A stretch of DNA of 6,915 nucleotides, from positions 1-6,915 of the forward strand of contig JABBNV010000147.1 in NCBI GenBank assembly GCA_019352125.1, read 5' to 3'. The DNA is from Acidobacteriota bacterium (lineage in GTDB: Bacteria; Actinomycetota; Actinomycetes; Actinomycetales; Micrococcaceae). The translations under genes and the position numbers were made by a program. Positions 1-5,991 of the stretch are shown piece after piece. The notes below the pieces were generated by a model. The model searched no databases and was not told the origin of the DNA. It saw only the letters and a program-made list of their open reading frames with translations. Numbering within the stretch: position 1 is the stretch's first letter; each line of letters starts with the position of its first letter.

Positions 1-1
1 C

Positions 2-730
2 TACTACATCCGCCTAGAGCGCGGAAACCTCTCCAGTGCCTCGGACAGCGTGCTGGAATCCCTAGGCCGTGCGCTGAAGTTGGACGACGCCGAAATCGCT
101 CACCTTTTTGACCTTGCTCGCGCGGCCTCGGCTTCCCCGCGGGTTCGACGCAAACGCAGCCCGCAGACCGTACGGCCCGGTGTGCAGCGCGTCCTGGATG
201 CCATCACTGGGGCACCGGCGTGGGTCCGCAATGATCGTGGGGATGTTCTTGGCTCCAATGAGCTGGGGCGTGCCCTGTACCTGGAGATGATGACCGAGGA
301 TCACTTGCCACCGAACAGTGCCCGCTTCACGTTCTTGAATCCCAAGGCGAAGGCATTCTTTACGGAATGGGAACGCGCGGCGGACGATATTGTGGCCGTT
401 CTACGCTCCACGGCAGGTAAGAACCCGTACGATAAGGACCTCACTGACCTGGTGGGCGAGCTCTCAACCCGCAGCGAAGAGTTCCGTACCCGCTGGGCCC
501 GGCATGATGTGAAGTACCACCGCAGTGGCCGGAAAAAGATCCACCACTCAATCGTGGGGGATCTGGACTTGACCTTTGAGGCGCTGGAACTCGCGGCGGA
601 CCCGGGATTGCGCATCAACGTCTATACGGCGGAGCCTGGGTCACCCTCGGAGGACGCGCTAAAGGTCCTGGCCAGTTGGGCGGCCACGCCACAGGTCGCT
701 ACCGGCTCTGCCGCCGGAGCCGTGGATTGA
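2..730 (+). CDS. XRE family regulator with MmyB-like ligand-binding domain (5' partial)
   Basis: This is a DNA-binding transcriptional regulator of the actinobacterial XRE/MmyB type, cut at its 5' end. The frame is open from base 2 and gives 242 residues. It starts inside the helix-turn-helix with YYIRLERGNLS, which in this family follows the recognition helix, then a helical linker ending in HLFDLARAA. A basic patch (RVRRKRS, about residues 47-53) leads into the MmyB-like domain (about 60-225), recognisable from PGVQRVLDAI, PAWVRNDRGDVLGSN, the FFTEWERAADDIVAVLR helix and the HHSIVGDLDLTFEAL segment. That domain has a PAS-like fold and is thought to bind a small ligand; the ligand is unknown here. 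The GTG at base 50 is in frame but lies within the HTH, so it is not the true start. In actinobacteria such regulators often sit next to an oxidoreductase gene; the likely partner would be off the left edge. It converges on the histidine kinase with 30 bases between the stops. Confidence 0.9.
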   Translation, partial: YYIRLERGNLSSASDSVLESLGRALKLDDAEIAHLFDLARAASASPRVRRKRSPQTVRPGVQRVLDAITGAPAWVRNDRGDVLGSNELGRALYLEMMTEDHLPPNSARFTFLNPKAKAFFTEWERAADDIVAVLRSTAGKNPYDKDLTDLVGELSTRSEEFRTRWARHDVKYHRSGRKKIHHSIVGDLDLTFEALELAADPGLRINVYTAEPGSPSEDALKVLASWAATPQVATGSAAGAVD

Positions 731-760
731 GCTAGTCGAAATTGGGTTCGGCCGCCGGGA

Positions 761-2440
761 CTACGCCTGCGGAAGGGTAATGGCGGCAACTGTACCTACG
801 CCAGGGGTGCTGGAAACCGTCAGAGTGCCGCCATGCGCGTCAATGATGGCTTTGGCGATGCTCAGCCCTAAACCAAATCCCGTCACGGTGCTGGCGAGCG
901 CCGCCGGGGAGCGGTAGTACTGGGCAAAGACACGCTCAAGATCGTCTAGTTCAATGCCCGGCCCGTGATCCTCGATTTCAATCCGAACACTCGCCCCGCC
1001 GTCGTCCGCCATGCTGCGAATCTGCACTTCGCCCTGGCCCCCGTACTTGATGGCGTTGGCCAGCACAGCATCCAGCGCGGTGCTGAAGCGGGCTGGATCC
1101 ACATGCACCTCCAGTTGCTGGGAGGCCACGTTGTTCAGCGTGACGTGGCGAGTCACAGCCAAATGTTGAGCGCCGGCGACCACGGACTCGATCAGGGTGG
1201 CCAGATCAGTTTGCAGGGGAGCCAGATTTATGGAGGCTTGCGCAGTGCCGATCAGTGTTTCCACCTGCTGCTGGAGGCGCTGCGCGTTCCGCTCGATCAC
1301 GCCTAATTCTTCGATGTCCCCTAGCCCTGCTTCGGTCAACCTGTCACGCAGCAAGTCCGTATAGCCCAAAATGGAGGTCAGGGGCGTGCGTAACTCATGG
1401 CTAATGGCAGCGGCAAAACTCGCTTGGGCGGCAGCGGCCTCGAGCAATTGCGTGACTTCGGAAAAAGCTACAACATAGCCGGACGATGGCGAGGCGATAG
1501 GCCGTGATGTGGCGTGGAAAGCCAGCTGACGGCCGTTGCTATTGACCCAAAACAACAACTTGCTGTAGCTCTCACCGCGGATGGCTCGGGCTAAGGGGCG
1601 GTTTTCCTTGGGGGTAGGCGTTATCTGGTCTGCCTCAAATATTTCCTTGCGCGCTTCACCCATGGCGTACCAATTTTCAATCGGCTCACCGTTGTTCTTT
1701 GCCGCCGCCGCCGCATCAAATTCAGTTTGCAGCCCGGGCTTGTTGGCCAAAATGGGGGTTCCGTCCTGGGCAATGGCAACCACCCCAACGTCCACGGCAC
1801 CCAGCACCGAGCGCAAAAGGGCGCTCTGCTCTTCACTGTCCCGCACGGCAGCTTCAAGATCCCGGGAGGTGTTGACAATGGACGTTGCCTGGGCGTTAAT
1901 GTGCCGCACGGCCAGCGCTACGGCCAGGCCGATAGCCAACGCCACAAGGGGAATGATCAGCAGTGTGGAGAGTTGTAAAGCCGTCAGCGGAATCGCACCG
2001 CTCAGGATGGGTACACCCACCACCAGCAGGGTGCACACTAGGCCCAGTGCCACCCCGCGGTACTGGTGGGAGACAGCCATCGTGGCCATCGGAAAAATAC
2101 ACAGCACCCCCAAGGCATCCAAGTAGCCCAATGACCCCGTGCCCACCATGCCGATGGCCAGGAATCCCAGCAACGGCGTGATGAGCGAAAGCCACGGCGG
2201 CAGCGTTTCCCACGGCACGGCCATTGCCGCAATCAGCGAAACAAGGAGCACCACGAAACCGCCAACAAAAAGCCCATCCGCCAGCAGGTTCGGGTGAACC
2301 GGGCTAAAGAGCAGGCCGATGACGAGCATGGTCAACACCAGGGGAAGCTGGCGCGCAAACGTTGACGTGCGTCCCTCAGCGCCCAAGAACAACAGGCGCA
2401 GCGGGTCTGCTTCGTTGTGTGCCGACCGGGGCGTTGGCAT
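761..2440 (-). CDS. Membrane sensor histidine kinase (six TM, PAS-like, HisKA, HATPase)
   Basis: This 559-residue protein should sense a signal at or in the membrane, autophosphorylate and pass phosphate to a response regulator. Residues 1-30 are cytoplasmic. About six hydrophobic helices follow (near 32-49, 56-75, 82-101, 105-122, 128-146, 155-178). Then come a charged, possibly coiled linker (about 186-210), a PAS-like region (about 208-330), HisKA with SHELRTPL (phosphoacceptor His348), and HATPase_c with N box Asn462, G1 box DHGPGI at 491-496 and G2 box GFGLGL at 521-526. All catalytic boxes look intact. I chose the ATG at 2440 because GAAGGG lies seven bases upstream. A TTG at 2455 would add five residues but has no ribosome-binding site. 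No response regulator is present: the neighbours are an SDR gene upstream (172-base gap) and a convergent XRE gene downstream, so it is an orphan kinase within this window. The signal cannot be read from the sequence. Confidence 0.93.
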   Translation of the reverse strand: MPTPRSAHNEADPLRLLFLGAEGRTSTFARQLPLVLTMLVIGLLFSPVHPNLLADGLFVGGFVVLLVSLIAAMAVPWETLPPWLSLITPLLGFLAIGMVGTGSLGYLDALGVLCIFPMATMAVSHQYRGVALGLVCTLLVVGVPILSGAIPLTALQLSTLLIIPLVALAIGLAVALAVRHINAQATSIVNTSRDLEAAVRDSEEQSALLRSVLGAVDVGVVAIAQDGTPILANKPGLQTEFDAAAAAKNNGEPIENWYAMGEARKEIFEADQITPTPKENRPLARAIRGESYSKLLFWVNSNGRQLAFHATSRPIASPSSGYVVAFSEVTQLLEAAAAQASFAAAISHELRTPLTSILGYTDLLRDRLTEAGLGDIEELGVIERNAQRLQQQVETLIGTAQASINLAPLQTDLATLIESVVAGAQHLAVTRHVTLNNVASQQLEVHVDPARFSTALDAVLANAIKYGGQGEVQIRSMADDGGASVRIEIEDHGPGIELDDLERVFAQYYRSPAALASTVTGFGLGLSIAKAIIDAHGGTLTVSSTPGVGTVAAITLPQA

Positions 2441-2447
2441 CAAAACA

Positions 2448-2453
2448 CCCTTC
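2448..2453 (-). promoter_or_regulatory. Ribosome-binding site of the histidine kinase gene
   Basis: On the minus strand GAAGGG stands seven bases before the ATG at 2440. It overlaps the alternative TTG codon at 2453-2455, which itself has no such sequence upstream. This decides the start in favour of the ATG. Confidence 0.65.
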
Positions 2454-2460
2454 AACTACG

Positions 2461-2499
2461 GTGCGCTTGGAAGAGGACTTCCGTGTGCGTCAAGCGCAC
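2461..2499 (-). repeat. Perfect 9-bp inverted repeat with nested stem in the histidine-kinase leader
   Basis: GTGCGCTTG at 2461-2469 is exactly complementary to CAAGCGCAC at 2491-2499. Inside it GAAG (2470-2473) can pair with CTTC (2478-2481) around the loop AGGA, leaving nine unpaired bases on one side. A competing five-pair stem, GTGCG (2485-2489) with CGCAC (2495-2499), uses one arm of the long stem, so the two folds exclude each other. The element lies directly downstream of the predicted transcription start and ends 20 bases before the ATG. It does not cover the ribosome-binding site and no U-run follows, so it is not a classical terminator. It could be a repressor operator or an RNA structure; the sequence alone does not decide. 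Confidence 0.6.
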
Positions 2500-2509
2500 C
2501 TAGACGGGA

Positions 2510-2515
2510 AATATA
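2510..2515 (-). promoter_or_regulatory. Candidate -10 box for the histidine kinase gene
   Basis: The minus strand reads TATATT here, five of six matches to TATAAT, in a GC-rich setting. Transcription would begin near 2503, giving a leader of about 63 bases. No good -35 hexamer is found 16-18 bases upstream (the region reads CGGCGC), so the promoter may need an activator or another sigma factor. The palindrome CCTAC-A-GTAGG (2523-2533) sits just upstream, in the spacer. Confidence 0.45.
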
Positions 2516-2612
2516 GGTAGCTCCTACAGTAGGCGCCGCACTGGGATCCGTCATCCCTTGGCTGGATTCGAGCGAGTCGCCATTCCGTCCGTGCCACCCA
2601 TGGATTGCGCGC

Positions 2613-3494
2613 CTACGCGGGGTAGTTCCCGGCCTTCAGGTCCTCGATCAGGGTGGGATGAGTGGGCTCCCATCCGTAGGTATCCCGGGTCCAACTGCTG
2701 GTGGCAGGCTGATCGATGCTAAAAATCATGCCCAGTGGCCCGAAGACTTCGGCAGGGACCTGCTGCACGGGCACGCCGAGTTGTTCGCCGATAATGGTGG
2801 CGAGCTCCAACATCGCGTCCCCCTCGCTGCTCACGGCGTTGACGGCTGTGCCGGGCTGGCCCTGCTCGATCATGATCCGGAAGAGCTTGGCGGCATCACG
2901 GCGGTGCACGGCGGGCCAGCGCTGGGTGCCGTCCCCAACGTATGCCGAGACTCCGGACTGGCGAGCGGCATTGATCAGCATGCCCGCAAACCCGTAGGCG
3001 ATGTAGCGCTCGTGGACGGAGCGGGGCATCCGCACGGCAGACGTTCGCACGCCCTGTGAGGAAAGGTCAAGGATGCGCTGGGCATTGATGCCGCGGCCGC
3101 CAACTGGCCCGGTGGTACCAATGGGATCCTGTTCTGTTGCAGGCCTGCCTTGGGCAAAAGTGGTGCCCGAGACAATGGAGAAGGGCTTGTCTGTTCCGAT
3201 GAGTGCTGCGCCGATGGTGTCCATCGCTAGCCCTTCCTCGGCTATGCTGCGCGGAAGATCAGTGAAGTCATTACTGAACGCCAAGTGGATGGTGCCGTCC
3301 GTCTCTTGTGCAGCCTTTGTGAGGATCTCCAGATCTCCGAGCCCACCGCGGATGGCCGTGCCGCCGGCGGCCTCTACCTTTGCGGCGGATTCAGCGGAGC
3401 GTACAAGGCCCAGTGCCTCGTGTCCGTGGGCAACCAGCTCTTCAACAACTGCGGATCCGATTCCGCCGGAGGCGCCGGTGACAAATATACGCAT
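2613..3494 (-). CDS. Atypical SDR / NAD-dependent epimerase-dehydratase family protein
   Basis: This 293-residue cytoplasmic protein has a Rossmann fold. The dinucleotide-binding loop TGASGGIG lies at residues 6-13, at the very N-terminus, with glycines 7, 10 and 13 in the GxxGxxG spacing. VSGT (108-111) fits the strand-4 region, and QRWPAVHRRDAAKLFR (191-206) matches the conserved C-terminal segment of this oxidoreductase group. The usual catalytic YxxxK pair is absent: the aligned stretch reads GPVGGRGINAQR (129-140), with neither Tyr nor Lys. It is therefore an atypical SDR, perhaps a reductase using other residues or a cofactor-binding protein; the substrate is unknown. The start is secure: TAAGGAG lies six bases before the ATG. 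It is divergent from the TetR gene at 3602 and the two share a 107-base control region with two palindromic operators, so it is probably TetR-repressed and inducible. Confidence 0.92.
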   Translation of the reverse strand: MRIFVTGASGGIGSAVVEELVAHGHEALGLVRSAESAAKVEAAGGTAIRGGLGDLEILTKAAQETDGTIHLAFSNDFTDLPRSIAEEGLAMDTIGAALIGTDKPFSIVSGTTFAQGRPATEQDPIGTTGPVGGRGINAQRILDLSSQGVRTSAVRMPRSVHERYIAYGFAGMLINAARQSGVSAYVGDGTQRWPAVHRRDAAKLFRIMIEQGQPGTAVNAVSSEGDAMLELATIIGEQLGVPVQQVPAEVFGPLGMIFSIDQPATSSWTRDTYGWEPTHPTLIEDLKAGNYPA

Positions 3495-3500
3495 GAGAAA

Positions 3501-3507
3501 CTCCTTA
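3501..3507 (-). promoter_or_regulatory. Strong ribosome-binding site of the SDR gene
   Basis: TAAGGAG on the minus strand lies six bases before the SDR ATG at 3494. It fixes the start codon. The left operator palindrome begins two bases further upstream, at 3509. Confidence 0.8.
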
Positions 3508-3508
3508 G

Positions 3509-3530
3509 TGATGCGACCAATGTCTCATCA
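3509..3530. promoter_or_regulatory. Candidate TetR operator 1 (SDR-proximal)
   Basis: TGATGCGAC (3509-3517), spacer CAAT, then GTCTCATCA (3522-3530), whose reverse complement is TGATGAGAC. The arms match at 8 of 9 positions. The site covers the expected transcription start of the SDR gene and ends next to its ribosome-binding site, a position suited to repression. The same half-site recurs in operator 2. Confidence 0.7.
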
Positions 3531-3559
3531 GATTAGCACAGTGATGGGACTTGTGTCGC
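3530..3559 (-). promoter_or_regulatory. Candidate promoter of the SDR gene
   Basis: On the minus strand a -10-like TAATCT occupies 3530-3535. Eighteen bases upstream is GCGACA (3554-3559), matching four of six bases of TTGACA. The start would fall near 3523, inside operator 1, and the -35 inside operator 2, so a repressor bound at both sites would block this promoter. The hexamers are only moderate matches. Confidence 0.35.
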
Positions 3560-3563
3560 GTCA
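3542..3563. promoter_or_regulatory. Candidate TetR operator 2 (TetR-proximal)
   Basis: TGATGGGAC (3542-3550), spacer TTGT, then GTCGCGTCA (3555-3563), whose reverse complement is TGACGCGAC. The arms match at 7 of 9 positions. Spacer length and half-site are the same as in operator 1, and the centres are 33 bp apart, so both would lie on one face of the helix. It lies about 40-60 bases upstream of the predicted tetR start, where it could mediate autoregulation. Confidence 0.7.
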
Positions 3564-3589
3564 TAGCTGTTGGAAGCGGTGTCCCTCGG

Positions 3590-3595
3590 TAGAAT
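3590..3595 (+). promoter_or_regulatory. -10 box of the TetR gene, placed for a leaderless transcript
   Basis: TAGAAT matches TATAAT at five of six positions and ends six bases before the ATG at 3602. Transcription would therefore begin at or next to the A of the start codon. No AGGAGG-like sequence precedes the ATG, which fits leaderless translation, common in actinobacteria. No clear -35 box is seen; TTGGAA at 3570-3575 would leave only a 14-base spacer. Confidence 0.55.
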
Positions 3596-3601
3596 GGGAA
3601 T

Positions 3602-4180
3602 ATGGCTAGATGGGAACCGGGTGCACGCGAACGCTTTGTTGCTGCTGCCCTGGAGCTTTTTACGGATCAGGGCTACGACGACACCACCGTGGCCCAAATT
3701 GCCGAGCGGGCCAACCTCACCAAGAGCACGTTCTTCCGGCATTTCAGTGACAAACGCGAAGTGCTGGCGGCCGGGCAGGAGACGCTCTCGCGGCTTTTTG
3801 TGGAGGGGATTGCCGGCGCACCCGCTGAGGCGAGTCCGCTCCAGGCCGTTGCCGCAGGGTTGGATAACGCAGCGTCAGCCATGACGCCGTTCAATCGCCA
3901 GCTGGGTCCACGCCTGCACGCCGTCATCGCCACCAGTAGCGAATTGCAAGAGCGGGCCGTGCTCAAACAGGTAGGCATGGCGCGTGCCATGGCGGATGCC
4001 CTTCGCGAACGCGGCATCCCGGATCAGGTTGCCACCACGGCGGCAGAGCTGGGCGTACTGGCGTTCAAGGAGGCCTTCGCCGAATGGATTGCCGACGGCG
4101 CAGACGACGACGCCAACTTGGCTGCGCTGTTGCGTGAAGCTCTGGACCGGTTGCGGTCCGCCGTCGCTCAGTTGGGCTGA
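3602..4180 (+). CDS. TetR/AcrR family transcriptional regulator
   Basis: This 192-residue repressor-type protein has the TetR N-terminal DNA-binding domain at about residues 7-55: helix 1 RERFVAAALELF, then TTVAQIAERANLTKSTFFRHF (28-48) as the helix-turn-helix, and DKREVL opening helix 4. The remaining residues (about 60-190) form the all-helical ligand and dimer domain, which varies between subfamilies and does not identify the inducer. The length is normal for the family. It is divergent from the atypical SDR gene. Two palindromes with the same half-site lie between the two genes, which makes the SDR gene its most likely target, along with its own promoter. The mRNA is probably leaderless. 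It converges on the SulP gene with 62 bases between the stops; I see no convincing intrinsic terminator there. Confidence 0.93.
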   Translation: MARWEPGARERFVAAALELFTDQGYDDTTVAQIAERANLTKSTFFRHFSDKREVLAAGQETLSRLFVEGIAGAPAEASPLQAVAAGLDNAASAMTPFNRQLGPRLHAVIATSSELQERAVLKQVGMARAMADALRERGIPDQVATTAAELGVLAFKEAFAEWIADGADDDANLAALLREALDRLRSAVAQLG

Positions 4181-4242
4181 GGGGATAGGGTTCTGCGGCG
4201 GAGTCTGCCCTCTTGCTGATGGCCGGAACTTAGGTGTCCAAC

Positions 4243-5796
4243 CTATGCGCCGAACTGCCCGGTAAGGCGGCTGTGGAACCCGATGCTGCGTTCATCCAGG
4301 CCGTGAATGGTCACCGTGGCGCCGTGGCTGCGGTATTTCGTTTCGATCGAGTCCAGGGCGGCCACGGTGGAGGCGTCCCAGATCTGAGCGCGGCTGAGGT
4401 CGATGGTCACGGATGCAGGGTCCTCCGCGTAGCAGAAGTGCTCCACCAGGTCATTGCTGCTCCCAAAGAAAAGCGGCCCCACCACCGCATAGTGCACGCT
4501 CCCGCCGTCGTCGGCCAGCGTGCGCTCCGTATTAATCACGTGCGCAACCCGGCGGGCGAAGAGCACCATCGCCAGGATGACGCCTACCAGGACGCCGTAG
4601 GCCAGGTTGCTGGTCATGACGACGACGGCGACAGTAACTGCCATGACGATGGTCTCCGGGAGGGGCATCCGCTTCAACGTGGACGGTTTCACGCTGTGCC
4701 AGTCCACAGTGGTGATGGCGACTACCATCATCACTGCGGCCAGGGCGACCATGGGAATCTGGCCCATGACCGAGCTGAATTCGGTGACCAGCGCCAGCAG
4801 AAACACCCCGGCCATAATCGTTGAAATGCGGGTGCGGGCACCGCCGGTTTTGACGTTGAGGACTGTCTGGCCAATCATGGCGCAGCCGGCAATGCCGCCG
4901 TAGAACCCGGCGGCGATGTTGGATACACCCAAAGCCCAGGACTCGCGGCTTTTGTGCGAGGGGGTATCCGTGAGTTCATCCACGAGCTTTGCGGTGAGGA
5001 GGGTTTCCATGAGGCCAACGAAGGCCACGCTCACCGCGGTGGGCAGAATGAGCTGCAGCGTGGGCAGGTTTAGAGGGACCAGGAACGGTGTGATTCCGGG
5101 CAACTTGCCGGTCAGTGGCCCCTCGCCCGCCACGTTGGGAACTACGAGGTTGGCGATGATGACAACGGCGGTGACGACGACGATGGCCACCAGTGGTGAC
5201 GGTACGGCCTTGGTGAAGCGGGGAAGGATGAAAATAATGGCCAACGTGACGGCGAATAGCACATAGGCGAGCCACGGGACGTTCAGTAGGTGGGGCACCT
5301 GGGCGGTGAAGATCAGCACACCCAGTGCGTTGACGAACCCGATCATGACGGACCTGGGAATGAACCGCATCAGACGGGCAAGGCCTGTGAGGCCGAAAAC
5401 TATCTGGATAACGCCGGCCAGAATCACGGTGGGAAGCACGTACCGGACGCCATGCCCGTGCACCAGCGGCGCGACGACGAGCGCCACAGATCCGGCGGCA
5501 GCGGTGATCACACCTGGACGTCCACCCAAGATGGACATGGCCAGGGCCAGCACAATTGAGGCCACCAAACTGACCATCGGGTCCACTCCGGCCACAATCG
5601 AAAAGGAAATGACCTCCGGGACCAGGGCCAAAGTGGTCACCATGCCGGCCGTGACTTCACGGGTAAGCTGCCGCGGGGATCGCAGGGCGCTCAGCACCGT
5701 GATGGGACTCCGGCTGAGACGTGACGTGCTGGCGGTGGCCAAGGAGCTGCTCCAGGTGCTTGGCTCTCGGGGGAGAGCGGGTGAGTAGATCTTCAC
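4243..5796 (-). CDS. SulP family inorganic anion transporter with STAS domain
   Basis: This membrane protein of up to 517 residues belongs to the SulP/SLC26 family, which carries sulfate, bicarbonate or related anions. The transport core (about 40-415) shows the family landmarks: PEVISFSIVAGVDPMVSL (60-77), GGRPGVITAAAGSVALV (91-107), RFIPRSVMIGFVNALG (144-159) and AGFYGGIAGCAMIGQTVLN (296-314). A cytoplasmic STAS domain fills about 432-514, with the core strand and turn VTIDLSRAQIWDAST (463-477); Ser476 sits where some STAS domains are phosphorylated. The substrate cannot be read from the sequence. The start is uncertain: GTG at 5796 has no ribosome-binding site, whereas TTG at 5742 has GGAG seven bases upstream and GTG at 5697 has GGAG ten bases upstream. 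The codon after the TAG at 5827-5829 is the furthest the frame can extend. It lies downstream of nhaA on the same strand with a 195-base gap, so it probably has its own promoter. Confidence 0.92.
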   Translation of the reverse strand: MKIYSPALPREPSTWSSSLATASTSRLSRSPITVLSALRSPRQLTREVTAGMVTTLALVPEVISFSIVAGVDPMVSLVASIVLALAMSILGGRPGVITAAAGSVALVVAPLVHGHGVRYVLPTVILAGVIQIVFGLTGLARLMRFIPRSVMIGFVNALGVLIFTAQVPHLLNVPWLAYVLFAVTLAIIFILPRFTKAVPSPLVAIVVVTAVVIIANLVVPNVAGEGPLTGKLPGITPFLVPLNLPTLQLILPTAVSVAFVGLMETLLTAKLVDELTDTPSHKSRESWALGVSNIAAGFYGGIAGCAMIGQTVLNVKTGGARTRISTIMAGVFLLALVTEFSSVMGQIPMVALAAVMMVVAITTVDWHSVKPSTLKRMPLPETIVMAVTVAVVVMTSNLAYGVLVGVILAMVLFARRVAHVINTERTLADDGGSVHYAVVGPLFFGSSNDLVEHFCYAEDPASVTIDLSRAQIWDASTVAALDSIETKYRSHGATVTIHGLDERSIGFHSRLTGQFGA

Positions 5797-5816
5797 CGCG
5801 CCACGGTGCGCGTCAG

Positions 5817-5840
5817 GGCTGTCCCGCTAGGGAAACAGCC
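5817..5840 (-). repeat. Hairpin-forming inverted repeat upstream of the SulP gene
   Basis: GGCTGT (5817-5822) pairs with ACAGCC (5835-5840), and CCC (5823-5825) with GGG (5830-5832), around a GCTA loop. Two unpaired A's (5833-5834) form a bulge, giving nine base pairs in all. It lies 20 bases upstream of the GTG at 5796 in the nhaA-sulP gap. No U-run follows on either strand, so it is not a standard terminator. It may be an operator, an mRNA-stabilising hairpin or a processing site. The rest of the gap (5841-5991) shows no convincing promoter or gene, only a direct repeat AACGCGC at 5895 and 5914. Confidence 0.4.
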
Positions 5841-5991
5841 ATGGGAGGAAGAAAGCGGGCCAGTAACTTTCAGCCGCGAAACCAACGCTACCCTAACGCG
5901 CTCGCCCAGGCAGAACGCGCAGCGCTCAGCTCTATTTGTAGGGGACTATCGGGGGATGCGCGTTTGTGCAGTCTTTGTGGCCGGTGGCGCG

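Noticed and set aside
703..722. CGGCTC-N8-GAGCCG hairpin at the end of the XRE gene as a terminator
   Set aside because: The six-pair stem lies inside the coding sequence and is followed by TGGATTGA rather than a T-run, and such stems are frequent in GC-rich coding DNA.
1581..2126. 181-codon plus-strand reading frame inside the histidine kinase gene
   Set aside because: It is antisense to a fully conserved kinase gene with clear domains and has no ribosome-binding site or family resemblance.
2542..2556. GGGAT-CCGTC-ATCCC hairpin downstream of the SDR gene
   Set aside because: Only five pairs with no adjacent T-run; too weak to call a terminator.
4231..4245. TAGGT-GTCCA-ACCTA hairpin between the convergent TetR and SulP genes as a bidirectional terminator
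   Set aside because: Only five base pairs, overlapping the SulP stop codon, with no T-run on either strand.
4234..4824. Long plus-strand reading frame antisense to the SulP gene, rich in His, Asp and Gly
   Set aside because: It mirrors the codon bias of the SulP gene on the other strand; its composition is typical of antisense shadow frames and it has no independent start signal.
5813..5842. Nine-codon upstream reading frame (ATG at 5842, minus strand) before the SulP gene
   Set aside because: The bases upstream are pyrimidine-rich with no ribosome-binding site, and no attenuator-type codon run is present.
5895..5920. Direct repeat AACGCGC at 5895-5901 and 5914-5920 in the nhaA-sulP gap
   Set aside because: Seven bases of GC-rich sequence repeated once can arise by chance, and no promoter element lies at a meaningful distance.
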